Origin: Prevotellaceae bacterium UBA1787
GTDB taxonomy: Bacteria; Bacteroidota; Bacteroidia; Bacteroidales; Bacteroidaceae
Length of the DNA: 13,546 nt
NCBI GenBank assembly: GCA_002315195.1
Contig: DCGD01000068.1
Span: 1,201 to 14,746 of the forward strand
Direction of reading: 5' to 3'
The notes beneath the pieces are model-generated. The model had not been told where the DNA came from. It saw only the letters and a list, made by a program, of their open reading frames with translations, and did no database searches. The position numbers and the translations under genes are program-made. Below are positions 1 to 6,915 of this stretch, one piece after another (position 1 is the stretch's first letter; each line of letters opens with the position of its first letter).

Positions 1-605
1 ATGTCGGTGTATGTATAGCGGATGCAGCCATCCATATCCTCCGTGTCCGGCATCATTTCAAACTCCTCCACCTGCCAATCGTCGGACGGAGAAAGGGAAA
101 GGGTTCGGGCGGCATATACCTTCCCGCCACTGCGATCCGTCAACGCCACACACAGGGAAACGGGTTTGTTTACCCTTGTTACCGTGCGTAGTAGATAGGA
201 TTTTCCTGACTGCAACGCCACACCATGCTGACCGATGCCGGCACGCTGACCCTCCACCAAATTTTCCACTACCTGGGAATGTAATTCATTGTCTCTTCTC
301 ATGTTGTTGAGACAAATGTGTCGTGTATAGCAGCGTCTGCCACCGTCAACCATCAAATAGAGTGTCTTCTCTCCGATGGAAAACCAATGTGCGGCAAGCC
401 CCTCGTTGCGCGATGGCTTGCCCGCGAATTTCCGATTCTGAAGCATCTGGGCACTCAGTCCGCCATTGACCGCGGCACGGGTGTGTTCCAAATTGAACGA
501 AAATACAAACGGTGAAAAAGGTTCCGCCTTGTTCACACCAATCTTTTGGGCGCAAATCACTTGAGCAAAGACCAACGCCATCAACCACACTACCACATTT
601 TTCAT
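1..605 (-). CDS. Secreted GH51-like alpha-L-arabinofuranosidase, N-terminal part (runs off left edge)
   Basis: An open frame with no stop starts at an ATG (605) and runs to the window edge, giving 201 residues. Residues 1-19 form a signal peptide: a short basic start, a hydrophobic stretch VVVWLMALVFAQVI, and a likely cleavage after ICA, so the product should be exported. The next segment contains FNLEHTRAAVNGGLSAQMLQ followed by NRKFAGKPSRN. I recognise this pattern from the N-terminal part of proteins annotated as alpha-L-arabinofuranosidases (GH51-like), which release arabinose from plant polysaccharides. The catalytic acid/base and nucleophile glutamates would lie in the missing part, so activity cannot be judged. 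The start is preceded by an A-rich leader (aaggaaaaaatatacg) without a Shine-Dalgarno sequence, as usual in Bacteroidota. The coding frame is firm; the family call is moderate and made from memory of the motif. Confidence 0.55.
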   Translation of the reverse strand, partial: MKNVVVWLMALVFAQVICAQKIGVNKAEPFSPFVFSFNLEHTRAAVNGGLSAQMLQNRKFAGKPSRNEGLAAHWFSIGEKTLYLMVDGGRRCYTRHICLNNMRRDNELHSQVVENLVEGQRAGIGQHGVALQSGKSYLLRTVTRVNKPVSLCVALTDRSGGKVYAARTLSLSPSDDWQVEEFEMMPDTEDMDGCIRYTYTD

Positions 606-803
606 AATTCGTATATTTTTTCCTTTTACTACTATCCCAAGGTAATCAAATATCATTTGAATATGGCAAAGACTTTATGTATTCTTCCATAAACAAATAA
701 TTTGGAAAGCCGTCATTATCAACAGGAAGCATTATTTCGGACTTTTCCGTTATTTCTTTTGATATCCTTATTCAACCTTGAATCCGCCAAAGCGGTAGTA
801 CAC

Positions 804-3785
804 TTACTCAGCCTTTGCCTCCTTTGGTATCTCTCTTCCCGGTTTCATGACGACACCCATGCTCTTGCGTCCGTCCATCTTGACGATGAGCGGAGAGTCA
901 AAGTGTACCAGGCGCAGGTATTCTCCCTCCCACTCCGCCGACTGACTGTTCAGAAACGCTTCATCATACCATCCATCGCCCCTGTACGGATTGACGGTAA
1001 AGTAACCCACGCCGAAAGAGGTCATGTTTTGGAAAAAATGGGTTCCCTGACTGGGCTCGATGCTGTAGTTCTGCAATCCACATTCGGTGATTACAGCGGC
1101 ATTGCTGATGTTGGGCCATTTGACGGGAATGCCCAAAAAAGTGTCGCTGCTGCCCCAACGCCCCGGACCTATGAGTATGTAACTGCGGTTTTCATCACAG
1201 AATTTCTTGTTGATTTTTTCGATTTCGTAGGCTATCAACTGGTTGTTGGAATTGCTGAACTGTTCGTCTTTGACATAAAGCACATCGTAAAGTTCATTGA
1301 TGGTACCATGCCCAAGCACGTTTGACGACGTGAGCAGAGTGTCTTCCTTGGGAATGATGGCGAGGTCGTCGTCCATGATTTCCTTGCTGTTGACAATGGG
1401 GCGTATCTGAAGCAGATAGAACGATGCGCTGCTGCCATCTTCGTTGAAATTGACGGCAAACTCTATTTCAACGGGACGCCCCATTTCCTTCTGACCTATC
1501 TTTAGTAATTTGTCCAACGTGTCCGCCAACGGAAAGACGTTGTGCTGAAGAACATTGACAAAGGAGATAATCTTTCGTCCACCGGGATAGTAGCCATCGC
1601 GAATTATTTGATCGTAGGGATCGAAAGTGGAAGCGATGTATTTCAGCGTCTTGTCTTCGTCCGCGTCCTTGAGGTTGAGTTTGAGGAGGTTGAAACCGTC
1701 ATTGACGAACGGTTTGTCACTGTTGGCGAGATCCAGGGCATAGAATTGGGTTTGGGTTTCGCGCAAGGCAAGATCAAGCGTACTCATCTGCAAGATGTTG
1801 TGGGGATGGCAGGGAGAGAAATAGAGGGTTCGCCCTCCGTCCACAATGTACTTGCCAAGCCCGAGTGCGATGTTGGCGATGCCGTCCTCGGCCTTTTCGT
1901 TTCCGATTGGATAGAAATTCAGTGAGCGCGCCACACCCGACATGTTGGGATAGAAACGTCCGTTGTGTTCACTTCCTACCGTTTCCTGCAATACAACCGC
2001 CATTTTTTCCTGGTCGATGAGGTTTGAGGTGGCAAGCATGTAGGTTTTGCTTTCACGATAAAAAGTAGAAGCATAGACTGCCTTAATGGCGTTGCATACG
2101 GCTTCCATCTGCGCCGATGCATCTTGCATGGGCGGTACCATGTAGGTGGAATAAACACCTGCGAAAGGTTGATAGTGGGAATCTTCGAGCATGCTGGACG
2201 AACGTACGGCAATGGGACCCTTGACCACATGAATGAGCGCCTTGACATTTTCGCGGATTTCATCGGGCAGGCGGGATGCCAGGAAATGCTGCAGAATGGT
2301 ATCGTTGTCCAAATCCTGCAAGGCGATGCTGTAGAGTTGGTTGTTCTCCATGAAACGGTCGAAGATGTCAGTACAGATGACAACGCTTCTCGGTATGCTG
2401 ACAGTCATCTTTTCGGTATCGAGTGAAGGATAACGCTTTATCATGCGTCCCATGAAAGCAAGTCCTCTACCTTTTCCACCCAATGAACCATTGCCCATGC
2501 GCGCAAAGTTGCTGTATTCATCAAAACGGTCCTTGAGATAAATGGCAATAGTACCGAAATTCTTGATGCGGCGGTATTCGAGTATCAAATGGAATATCAA
2601 GTCGCGCGCCTCGTCCAAATCCTTATAGTCCGACACGTCAATGTTCCTCAGGATTTCCGCGGGCGGAAACATGGCGCGAGAATAGAAGAAACGCGAGAAA
2701 TGGTTGTGCGAAAGGTGATATACGAGCGAATCATCCGGTATTTTATATATGCTGTGCTGCAAATCCTTCAAAGTTTGGATGCGCATAATCTCTTTCCGAC
2801 TTTGGGGATTGACAATGACGAAATCCCCGAAACCGAACAATTCCGAAACGCGGAGCCGGAGTTCCTGGGGAAAATTCTTGGATGATTTCTCAATGAAGGC
2901 CGCCCCGAGTTCGCGGGCGTATGTGGCATTGGTAGCATCGGACGACTCGAGAATAAAAGGTATGATAAGCCCGGTGCGGCGAACGTACTGACCGAACTTA
3001 TAACCGGCATAAGGGTCTTTTTTGTCACATTTGTTGATGCTCATGTCGGACACTATACCCAAAATATGATCTTTGTACTGTTCAAAGATGGCGACGGCCT
3101 CCTCATAGTTTCGTGCCAGCAGGATTTTGGGACGTCCCCTCATGCGGAGATGGGCGAGGTGGTCGTTCAAGGCTTCCTTGGAAAATATCTTGCTCTGTTC
3201 CAAAACGAACTGATAGAGGTGCGTCAATGCGGATGAATAGAAACGTATGGAGTCCTCGACAAGCAATATGATTTGAACACCTGCAGATTCCGTGTCCTCC
3301 GGTGCATTCATCTTGTCCTCCAGCAACTTGATGATGGCAATGAAGAGTTCGGCATTGCCGAGCCAACTGAAGATGTAGTCAATGACGGTCATGTCAGCGG
3401 TGGCGACGCGCTTGCTGACTTCTTTGGAAAAAGGCGTCAGCACCACAATGGGGATTTTGGGATAGTTCACCTTGAGTTCTTCTGCATCGGCAAAAGTGTC
3501 GCGATTGTCCATGTTTGGCATGCAGATAATCAAGTCGAAATTGCGATCCTGCAATTCCATGATGGCCTCCTCAACATTGGTGACCTGGGTGATGCGCGGA
3601 GGGGAACTCAAGCCAAGCGAATTATACTCATTGTATATTTGTTCGTCTACGCGGCCGTCATCCTCAAGTATGAAAGAATCATAACGCGTGGCTACTAACA
3701 GAATGTTGTATATACGCTTCTGCATCAAATCCACGAAATCCGTGTCACGAAGCACAAGTGATTTCAAATCAGGAACATTACTCAT
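804..3785 (-). CDS. Dual receiver-domain / PEP-synthase-type ATP-grasp fusion protein
   Basis: This 993-residue protein has three visible parts. Residues about 25-155 form a degenerate receiver fold: at FDLIICMPNMD the position expected to hold the phospho-acceptor Asp is Ile86. Residues about 170-300 form a second receiver with the usual set intact: acidic pair Glu177/Asp178, acceptor Asp247, Ser281/Ser282 and Lys300. Residues about 425-800 match the pyruvate phosphate dikinase/PEP synthase N-terminal ATP-binding domain, with SLGGKGRG (434-441), GPIAVRSSSMLED (523-535) and the closing QIRPIV (793-798). The phosphohistidine swivelling domain and the PEP/pyruvate TIM barrel of true PEP synthase are absent. 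Instead there is a tail of about 195 residues with GPGRWGSSD (873-881) and QGTHFFQN (913-920). Proteins of this type are often labelled phosphoenolpyruvate synthase, but without those domains the classical reaction is unlikely. No signal peptide or membrane segment is seen, so it is probably cytoplasmic. The fold assignment is confident; the reaction is unknown. Confidence 0.85.
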   Translation of the reverse strand: MSNVPDLKSLVLRDTDFVDLMQKRIYNILLVATRYDSFILEDDGRVDEQIYNEYNSLGLSSPPRITQVTNVEEAIMELQDRNFDLIICMPNMDNRDTFADAEELKVNYPKIPIVVLTPFSKEVSKRVATADMTVIDYIFSWLGNAELFIAIIKLLEDKMNAPEDTESAGVQIILLVEDSIRFYSSALTHLYQFVLEQSKIFSKEALNDHLAHLRMRGRPKILLARNYEEAVAIFEQYKDHILGIVSDMSINKCDKKDPYAGYKFGQYVRRTGLIIPFILESSDATNATYARELGAAFIEKSSKNFPQELRLRVSELFGFGDFVIVNPQSRKEIMRIQTLKDLQHSIYKIPDDSLVYHLSHNHFSRFFYSRAMFPPAEILRNIDVSDYKDLDEARDLIFHLILEYRRIKNFGTIAIYLKDRFDEYSNFARMGNGSLGGKGRGLAFMGRMIKRYPSLDTEKMTVSIPRSVVICTDIFDRFMENNQLYSIALQDLDNDTILQHFLASRLPDEIRENVKALIHVVKGPIAVRSSSMLEDSHYQPFAGVYSTYMVPPMQDASAQMEAVCNAIKAVYASTFYRESKTYMLATSNLIDQEKMAVVLQETVGSEHNGRFYPNMSGVARSLNFYPIGNEKAEDGIANIALGLGKYIVDGGRTLYFSPCHPHNILQMSTLDLALRETQTQFYALDLANSDKPFVNDGFNLLKLNLKDADEDKTLKYIASTFDPYDQIIRDGYYPGGRKIISFVNVLQHNVFPLADTLDKLLKIGQKEMGRPVEIEFAVNFNEDGSSASFYLLQIRPIVNSKEIMDDDLAIIPKEDTLLTSSNVLGHGTINELYDVLYVKDEQFSNSNNQLIAYEIEKINKKFCDENRSYILIGPGRWGSSDTFLGIPVKWPNISNAAVITECGLQNYSIEPSQGTHFFQNMTSFGVGYFTVNPYRGDGWYDEAFLNSQSAEWEGEYLRLVHFDSPLIVKMDGRKSMGVVMKPGREIPKEAKAE

Positions 3786-3812
3786 AAATCAAGTTCTTTT
3801 GATTTCATTTCC

Positions 3813-3860
3813 GCCCCATTCGCGAAACACGCCGAAGAAAACGAATTGCACGAATGGGGC
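3813..3860 (-). promoter_or_regulatory. Inverted repeat in the leader of the receiver/ATP-grasp gene
   Basis: A perfect 10-bp inverted repeat (gccccattcg at 3813-3822 and cgaatggggc at 3851-3860) encloses 28 nt. It ends about 28 nt upstream of the start codon at 3785 and lies inside the transcript predicted from the box at 3891-3898. It has no U-run, so it is not an ordinary terminator. A leader RNA stem or a protein-binding site is possible. Confidence 0.4.
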
Positions 3861-3890
3861 AAACATGGTTCATTAATGATTATTTTTTTG

Positions 3891-3898
3891 CAAAGCTA
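3891..3898 (-). promoter_or_regulatory. Bacteroidota-type -7 box (TAGCTTTG)
   Basis: Read on the minus strand, this octamer matches the Bacteroidota primary sigma factor -7 consensus TAnnTTTG exactly. It would start transcription near position 3884, giving a leader of about 100 nt before the receiver/ATP-grasp gene. The matching -33 TTTG is not at ideal spacing; a T-rich run inside the small hairpin at 3908-3923 lies roughly there. Confidence 0.5.
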
Positions 3899-3907
3899 AA
3901 TATAGCA

Positions 3908-3923
3908 CGGACAAAAAAGTCCG
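3908..3923. repeat. Small inverted repeat with A6/T6 loop
   Basis: The sequence cggac-aaaaaa-gtccg has 5-bp perfect arms around six A's (T's on the minus strand). It lies just downstream of the possible 41-residue peptide and overlaps the -33 region of the promoter before the receiver/ATP-grasp gene. It could be a weak terminator or an operator. Confidence 0.3.
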
Positions 3924-3955
3924 ATATGATGTTTTTTTGCATTTGATTTAGCACT

Positions 3956-4081
3956 TTATTTCTTGTTCTTCTTAAGTTTATCGATAACCTTAAGAAAATC
4001 TGGACTTGGACACGGATCTTTCATCGTAATAACGTCTAAAATCTTTTTCTTGACGGCGCAGCTGACCTTTTCTTTTGCCAT
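3956..4081 (-). CDS. Possible small basic peptide, 41 residues
   Basis: An ATG at 4081 opens a 41-codon frame ending in TAA at 3956. The predicted peptide begins MAKEKVSCAVKKKILDV, contains KDPCPSPDF, and ends in a lysine-rich tail LKKNKK. The same frame could start nine codons further upstream at a TTG, directly after an in-frame TAG. No clear promoter or ribosome site is seen. I do not recognise a family. In favour: it sits alone in a 409-bp gap, reads in the same direction as its neighbours, and has a coherent charged, helix-prone composition. Against: such a short frame can arise by chance. Confidence 0.35.
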   Translation of the reverse strand: MAKEKVSCAVKKKILDVITMKDPCPSPDFLKVIDKLKKNKK

Positions 4082-4194
4082 CTTGACAAGTGATGATGCA
4101 GCCAACTTCTAAAAAGTCGTGATTGGGTGTTATTGACATAAATTGATTGATTTAATTGTTTTTAGCTCGACTTTCGCAAGTAAAATTTATAATC

Positions 4195-5547
4195 TTATTT
4201 TATTTCGTCATGAATGTAACCATCATCCTTGATGTTCCAAAGCACGGCTACCACAATTCCGCCAATGACGGAAACAACACTCATCAGTATGAAAAGATAA
4301 TCCCAGCCGAAATTGTCGGAGAACCATCCCAGACCGACGCCGGTGAAAATGACGGAAACGTAACTCATCAAACCTATCAGACCAACCGCCGAAGACGCCG
4401 CCTTTTTCGTCACCTGGTTGGAAGCCACAACGCCAAGCAACGCCTGTGGACCATACAGGAAGAAACCCGCCAAAGCCAACAGTATCAACACAAAACGCGC
4501 ATCGGCATCGGCAGGCAGGATGTGGAGAAGCACCAGGCACACTGCCACTATGCCCATTTCGATGGCACAGACGCGCTGGGCCTTTCCTCCGAAACAATGG
4601 TCTGAAACCCAACCGGCGCACATCATACCGGCACAACCGGCAATTTCAAAAATGGCAATGGTCCAACCTGCCAATTCCGGCGTAAGCGGAACGGCACGAT
4701 TCTGTAGAAACGTCGGTCCCCAGTCCAAAACGGCGAAACGCACAATATAAACGAACAAATCCGTCACGGCCAAAATCCAAATGATGGGGTTCTGAAACAC
4801 TTTCTTGCGGACGAAAGATTTGTACGCCTCCGGGCTCTCATCATCGTCCAATTCCGTTTTCGTGTCGGGAAGTTCGGGCAATCCTACTGAAGAAGGGGTG
4901 TCGCGAATGGTCACAATGACAAAAAACACACCGACGGTGGCAATCAAGGCGGGAATCCAAAAACACCATTGCCACTGCATGGTACCGAAACTCGCACCAA
5001 ACTGGCTGCCTACGATATAGCCGCAGAGAATGGACACCAAGCCCGCACCGATGGAATGGGAAGAATTCCACAATGACATCTTCGTCGCCAATTCCTTGGG
5101 TGCCACCCAATGGACCATCAGACGATTACACGGAGAGAAGCCACAACCCTGGAATATGTTGTTCAACACGAGCAGTACCGCCATGATTACCACCATGGTG
5201 TTCACGAAATCGGGACCATCCGCACGGCCCGTAAGCCAATGACTGAAATCGGCGCTGAAACCGAACAGATAGTTGAGCAGCGCACAGACGCTCAACCCCA
5301 CCACCAAATGCCAGCGCGCATTGGTGCGGTCGGCGATGAAACCATTTATGAATTTGGATATGCCGTAGAGAATGCCCACCAATGACAGAATAATGCCGAA
5401 ACTGGTATTGGTTATACCATATTCCTCACCCAACGCAGGCATTGCAAAGGAGAAATTCTTACGCACAAAGTAAAACATGGAATAGCCTATCATTGAACAG
5501 ATGATAACGCGCCATTTCCAATACTGAAAGCTTTGTTTTGTCTTCAT
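4195..5547 (-). CDS. GlpT/UhpT-family organophosphate:phosphate antiporter (MFS)
   Basis: This 450-residue inner-membrane transporter matches the usual length of the family (E. coli GlpT is about 452 residues). About twelve hydrophobic segments are visible. The family's substrate-site residues are present: Arg29 in YFVRKNFSFAMP and Arg270 in FVYIVRFAVLDW correspond to GlpT Arg45 and Arg269, and His164 in WNSSHSIGAG corresponds to GlpT His165. GPQALLG (366-372) followed by the KKAASSAVGL stretch matches the late-helix signature of GlpT/UhpT. Such proteins import glycerol-3-phosphate, hexose phosphate or a related phosphoester in exchange for Pi. The gene starts 17 bp after the glycerol-1-phosphate dehydrogenase gene and is probably the last gene of that operon, which favours a glycerol-phosphate substrate. 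The exact substrate is inferred from context. Confidence 0.88.
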   Translation of the reverse strand: MKTKQSFQYWKWRVIICSMIGYSMFYFVRKNFSFAMPALGEEYGITNTSFGIILSLVGILYGISKFINGFIADRTNARWHLVVGLSVCALLNYLFGFSADFSHWLTGRADGPDFVNTMVVIMAVLLVLNNIFQGCGFSPCNRLMVHWVAPKELATKMSLWNSSHSIGAGLVSILCGYIVGSQFGASFGTMQWQWCFWIPALIATVGVFFVIVTIRDTPSSVGLPELPDTKTELDDDESPEAYKSFVRKKVFQNPIIWILAVTDLFVYIVRFAVLDWGPTFLQNRAVPLTPELAGWTIAIFEIAGCAGMMCAGWVSDHCFGGKAQRVCAIEMGIVAVCLVLLHILPADADARFVLILLALAGFFLYGPQALLGVVASNQVTKKAASSAVGLIGLMSYVSVIFTGVGLGWFSDNFGWDYLFILMSVVSVIGGIVVAVLWNIKDDGYIHDEIK

Positions 5548-5564
5548 TTTTCAAATTTGTATTT

Positions 5565-6908
5565 TCATTTTATTTCCCAAGCACCACCCTTGCCAAACAC
5601 ACGCTGGACAAGGGTGTCATAAATTCCCGCACGTCGCGCAAGATCAAGCAGATTGATGCGATAGCGCATCAATTGGGTGAAAGGAACCATGTCACGAAGT
5701 TGCTTCCGAGTCACGCCGATGTCGGAAGGGTCGGTCGGCGCACCCACTATGCCGAAAAGACGCTGCATCTTCACGAAAGGATATACCTGACGGCGGTATT
5801 TTTCCTTCAATTCCGTCCACTGGTCGCGCACTTTCGTCAACTGGTCGCGAATCTCCGACGGTTGATGGTATTTCTTGGTCATTTCCGTTACGCCCAACTC
5901 GGGATTGACAAAGTCACGGAAAATCCAAGCCGCACGCTTCCGCTCACTTTCCAACGTAGGCCATTCCGCCACACATTTTTCCACATCCAGTTCCGACAAA
6001 TCCATTTTCAGGAATTCATCAAAGAATGCACACATGGTCAAAGTGCCAATGGCCACCTGAAAGCCATGCGATTGCAGCCGTCCCTTGTAACGATGCTCCG
6101 TCATGTCAAGATAGTGGCTGAACAAATGGTCAGTGCAGGAAGCGGGACGACTGGAACGGGCGGCCTGCATGGCAAAGCCACTCAACGTCAATCCCTCAAA
6201 CAATGCGCCGATGGCTTCGGGATTTCCTGAAGCCACCTCTTCGGGACGTGACAGCATGGCGTCAAGGACATCCTGAAGCATGTGCCACGCTTCGGGATGA
6301 ATGGGTTCCGTTCCGAAGAGATCGGCAATCATCCATTCCGCACCGCACGGTATCTTGGCGGCAAGGTCGGCATAGCCCGCGGCCGTCATGTTACGAGGAG
6401 CCCGGGCAATGATGTCAAGGTCGGCTACAATGGCCCTCGGGGCGGGACATTCAAACGTCTGCTTCAGTCCCTTGTATGTTATGGAGGCACCAAAGGAAGA
6501 ATAACCATCTACGGAAGCCGCCGTCGGCACGCTCAGATACGACTGCCGATGATGATGCGCCGAAAGTTTGCAAAGGTCGTTGATGGTGCCCGAACCTACG
6601 GAAACCGCCACCGCCCCTGTCTTGTCAAGCAATGCGTCAACCATCTCTACATGTGCCCAATCGGCATGAAAATCGCAGTCGGGAAACATAAAGACCCCAC
6701 ACTGCTGACCTGCATCGAGCATCAAGGCGTGGAGTTGCTCTCCCGCCGCCTTCCAAGTGTGGCAGTCGGCCACAATGACGGCGCTGCGTTCGGGAAACAA
6801 CCGCTTGAAAACAGAAGGTGCCTTGGCCAGCACACCCCGCCCCATCTCAAACACCTTGGTGTCGGTCGCAACTTTCAACGCCTCCGCTATTCTTCCTTCG
6901 GTGTCCAT
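5565..6908 (-). CDS. sn-Glycerol-1-phosphate dehydrogenase (AraM/EgsA family)
   Basis: This 447-residue protein belongs to the iron-alcohol-dehydrogenase/dehydroquinate-synthase-like fold. Family members reduce DHAP to sn-glycerol-1-phosphate with NAD(P)H, as archaeal G1P dehydrogenase and Bacillus AraM do. Evidence: the nucleotide-binding GSGTIND (105-111), the segment SVPTAASVDGYSSFGAS (126-142), and three metal ligands expected from the family, Asp181 in AGYADLAAK, His261 in CTDHLFSHYLD and His281 in SHGFQVAIGTL. It is somewhat longer than Bacillus AraM (about 394 residues); the extra length appears to be in the C-terminal helical part. The ATG lies 7 bp after the GpsA-like stop codon, indicating translational linkage. 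The family is clear. Whether the cell product is a lipid precursor, as in archaea, or a surface-polymer building block is not visible. Confidence 0.88.
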   Translation of the reverse strand: MDTEGRIAEALKVATDTKVFEMGRGVLAKAPSVFKRLFPERSAVIVADCHTWKAAGEQLHALMLDAGQQCGVFMFPDCDFHADWAHVEMVDALLDKTGAVAVSVGSGTINDLCKLSAHHHRQSYLSVPTAASVDGYSSFGASITYKGLKQTFECPAPRAIVADLDIIARAPRNMTAAGYADLAAKIPCGAEWMIADLFGTEPIHPEAWHMLQDVLDAMLSRPEEVASGNPEAIGALFEGLTLSGFAMQAARSSRPASCTDHLFSHYLDMTEHRYKGRLQSHGFQVAIGTLTMCAFFDEFLKMDLSELDVEKCVAEWPTLESERKRAAWIFRDFVNPELGVTEMTKKYHQPSEIRDQLTKVRDQWTELKEKYRRQVYPFVKMQRLFGIVGAPTDPSDIGVTRKQLRDMVPFTQLMRYRINLLDLARRAGIYDTLVQRVFGKGGAWEIK

Positions 6909-6915
6909 TGCAATG

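Noticed and set aside
346..588. 80-codon minus-strand frame overlapping the left-edge gene
   Set aside because: The other minus frame starting at 605 has a signal peptide and a recognisable family motif and stays open to the edge; this one is an out-of-frame shadow.
606..700. Promoter for the left-edge glycosidase-like gene
   Set aside because: Partial TTTG-containing boxes exist but none fits TAnnTTTG with sensible spacing, so no site is called.
770..803. Small ccgc-tttg-gcgg hairpin after the receiver/ATP-grasp gene as terminator
   Set aside because: The stem is only 4 bp and no T-run follows in the direction of transcription, so it is not strong enough to call.
702..1325. 207-codon plus-strand frame opposite the end of the receiver/ATP-grasp gene
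   Set aside because: It is the complement of a well-supported coding region and its product shows no domain.
4082..4194. Aaagtcg/cgacttt pair downstream of the transporter gene as a terminator
   Set aside because: The 7-bp arms are about 65 nt apart and the pairing would be weak; I cannot support a functional hairpin.
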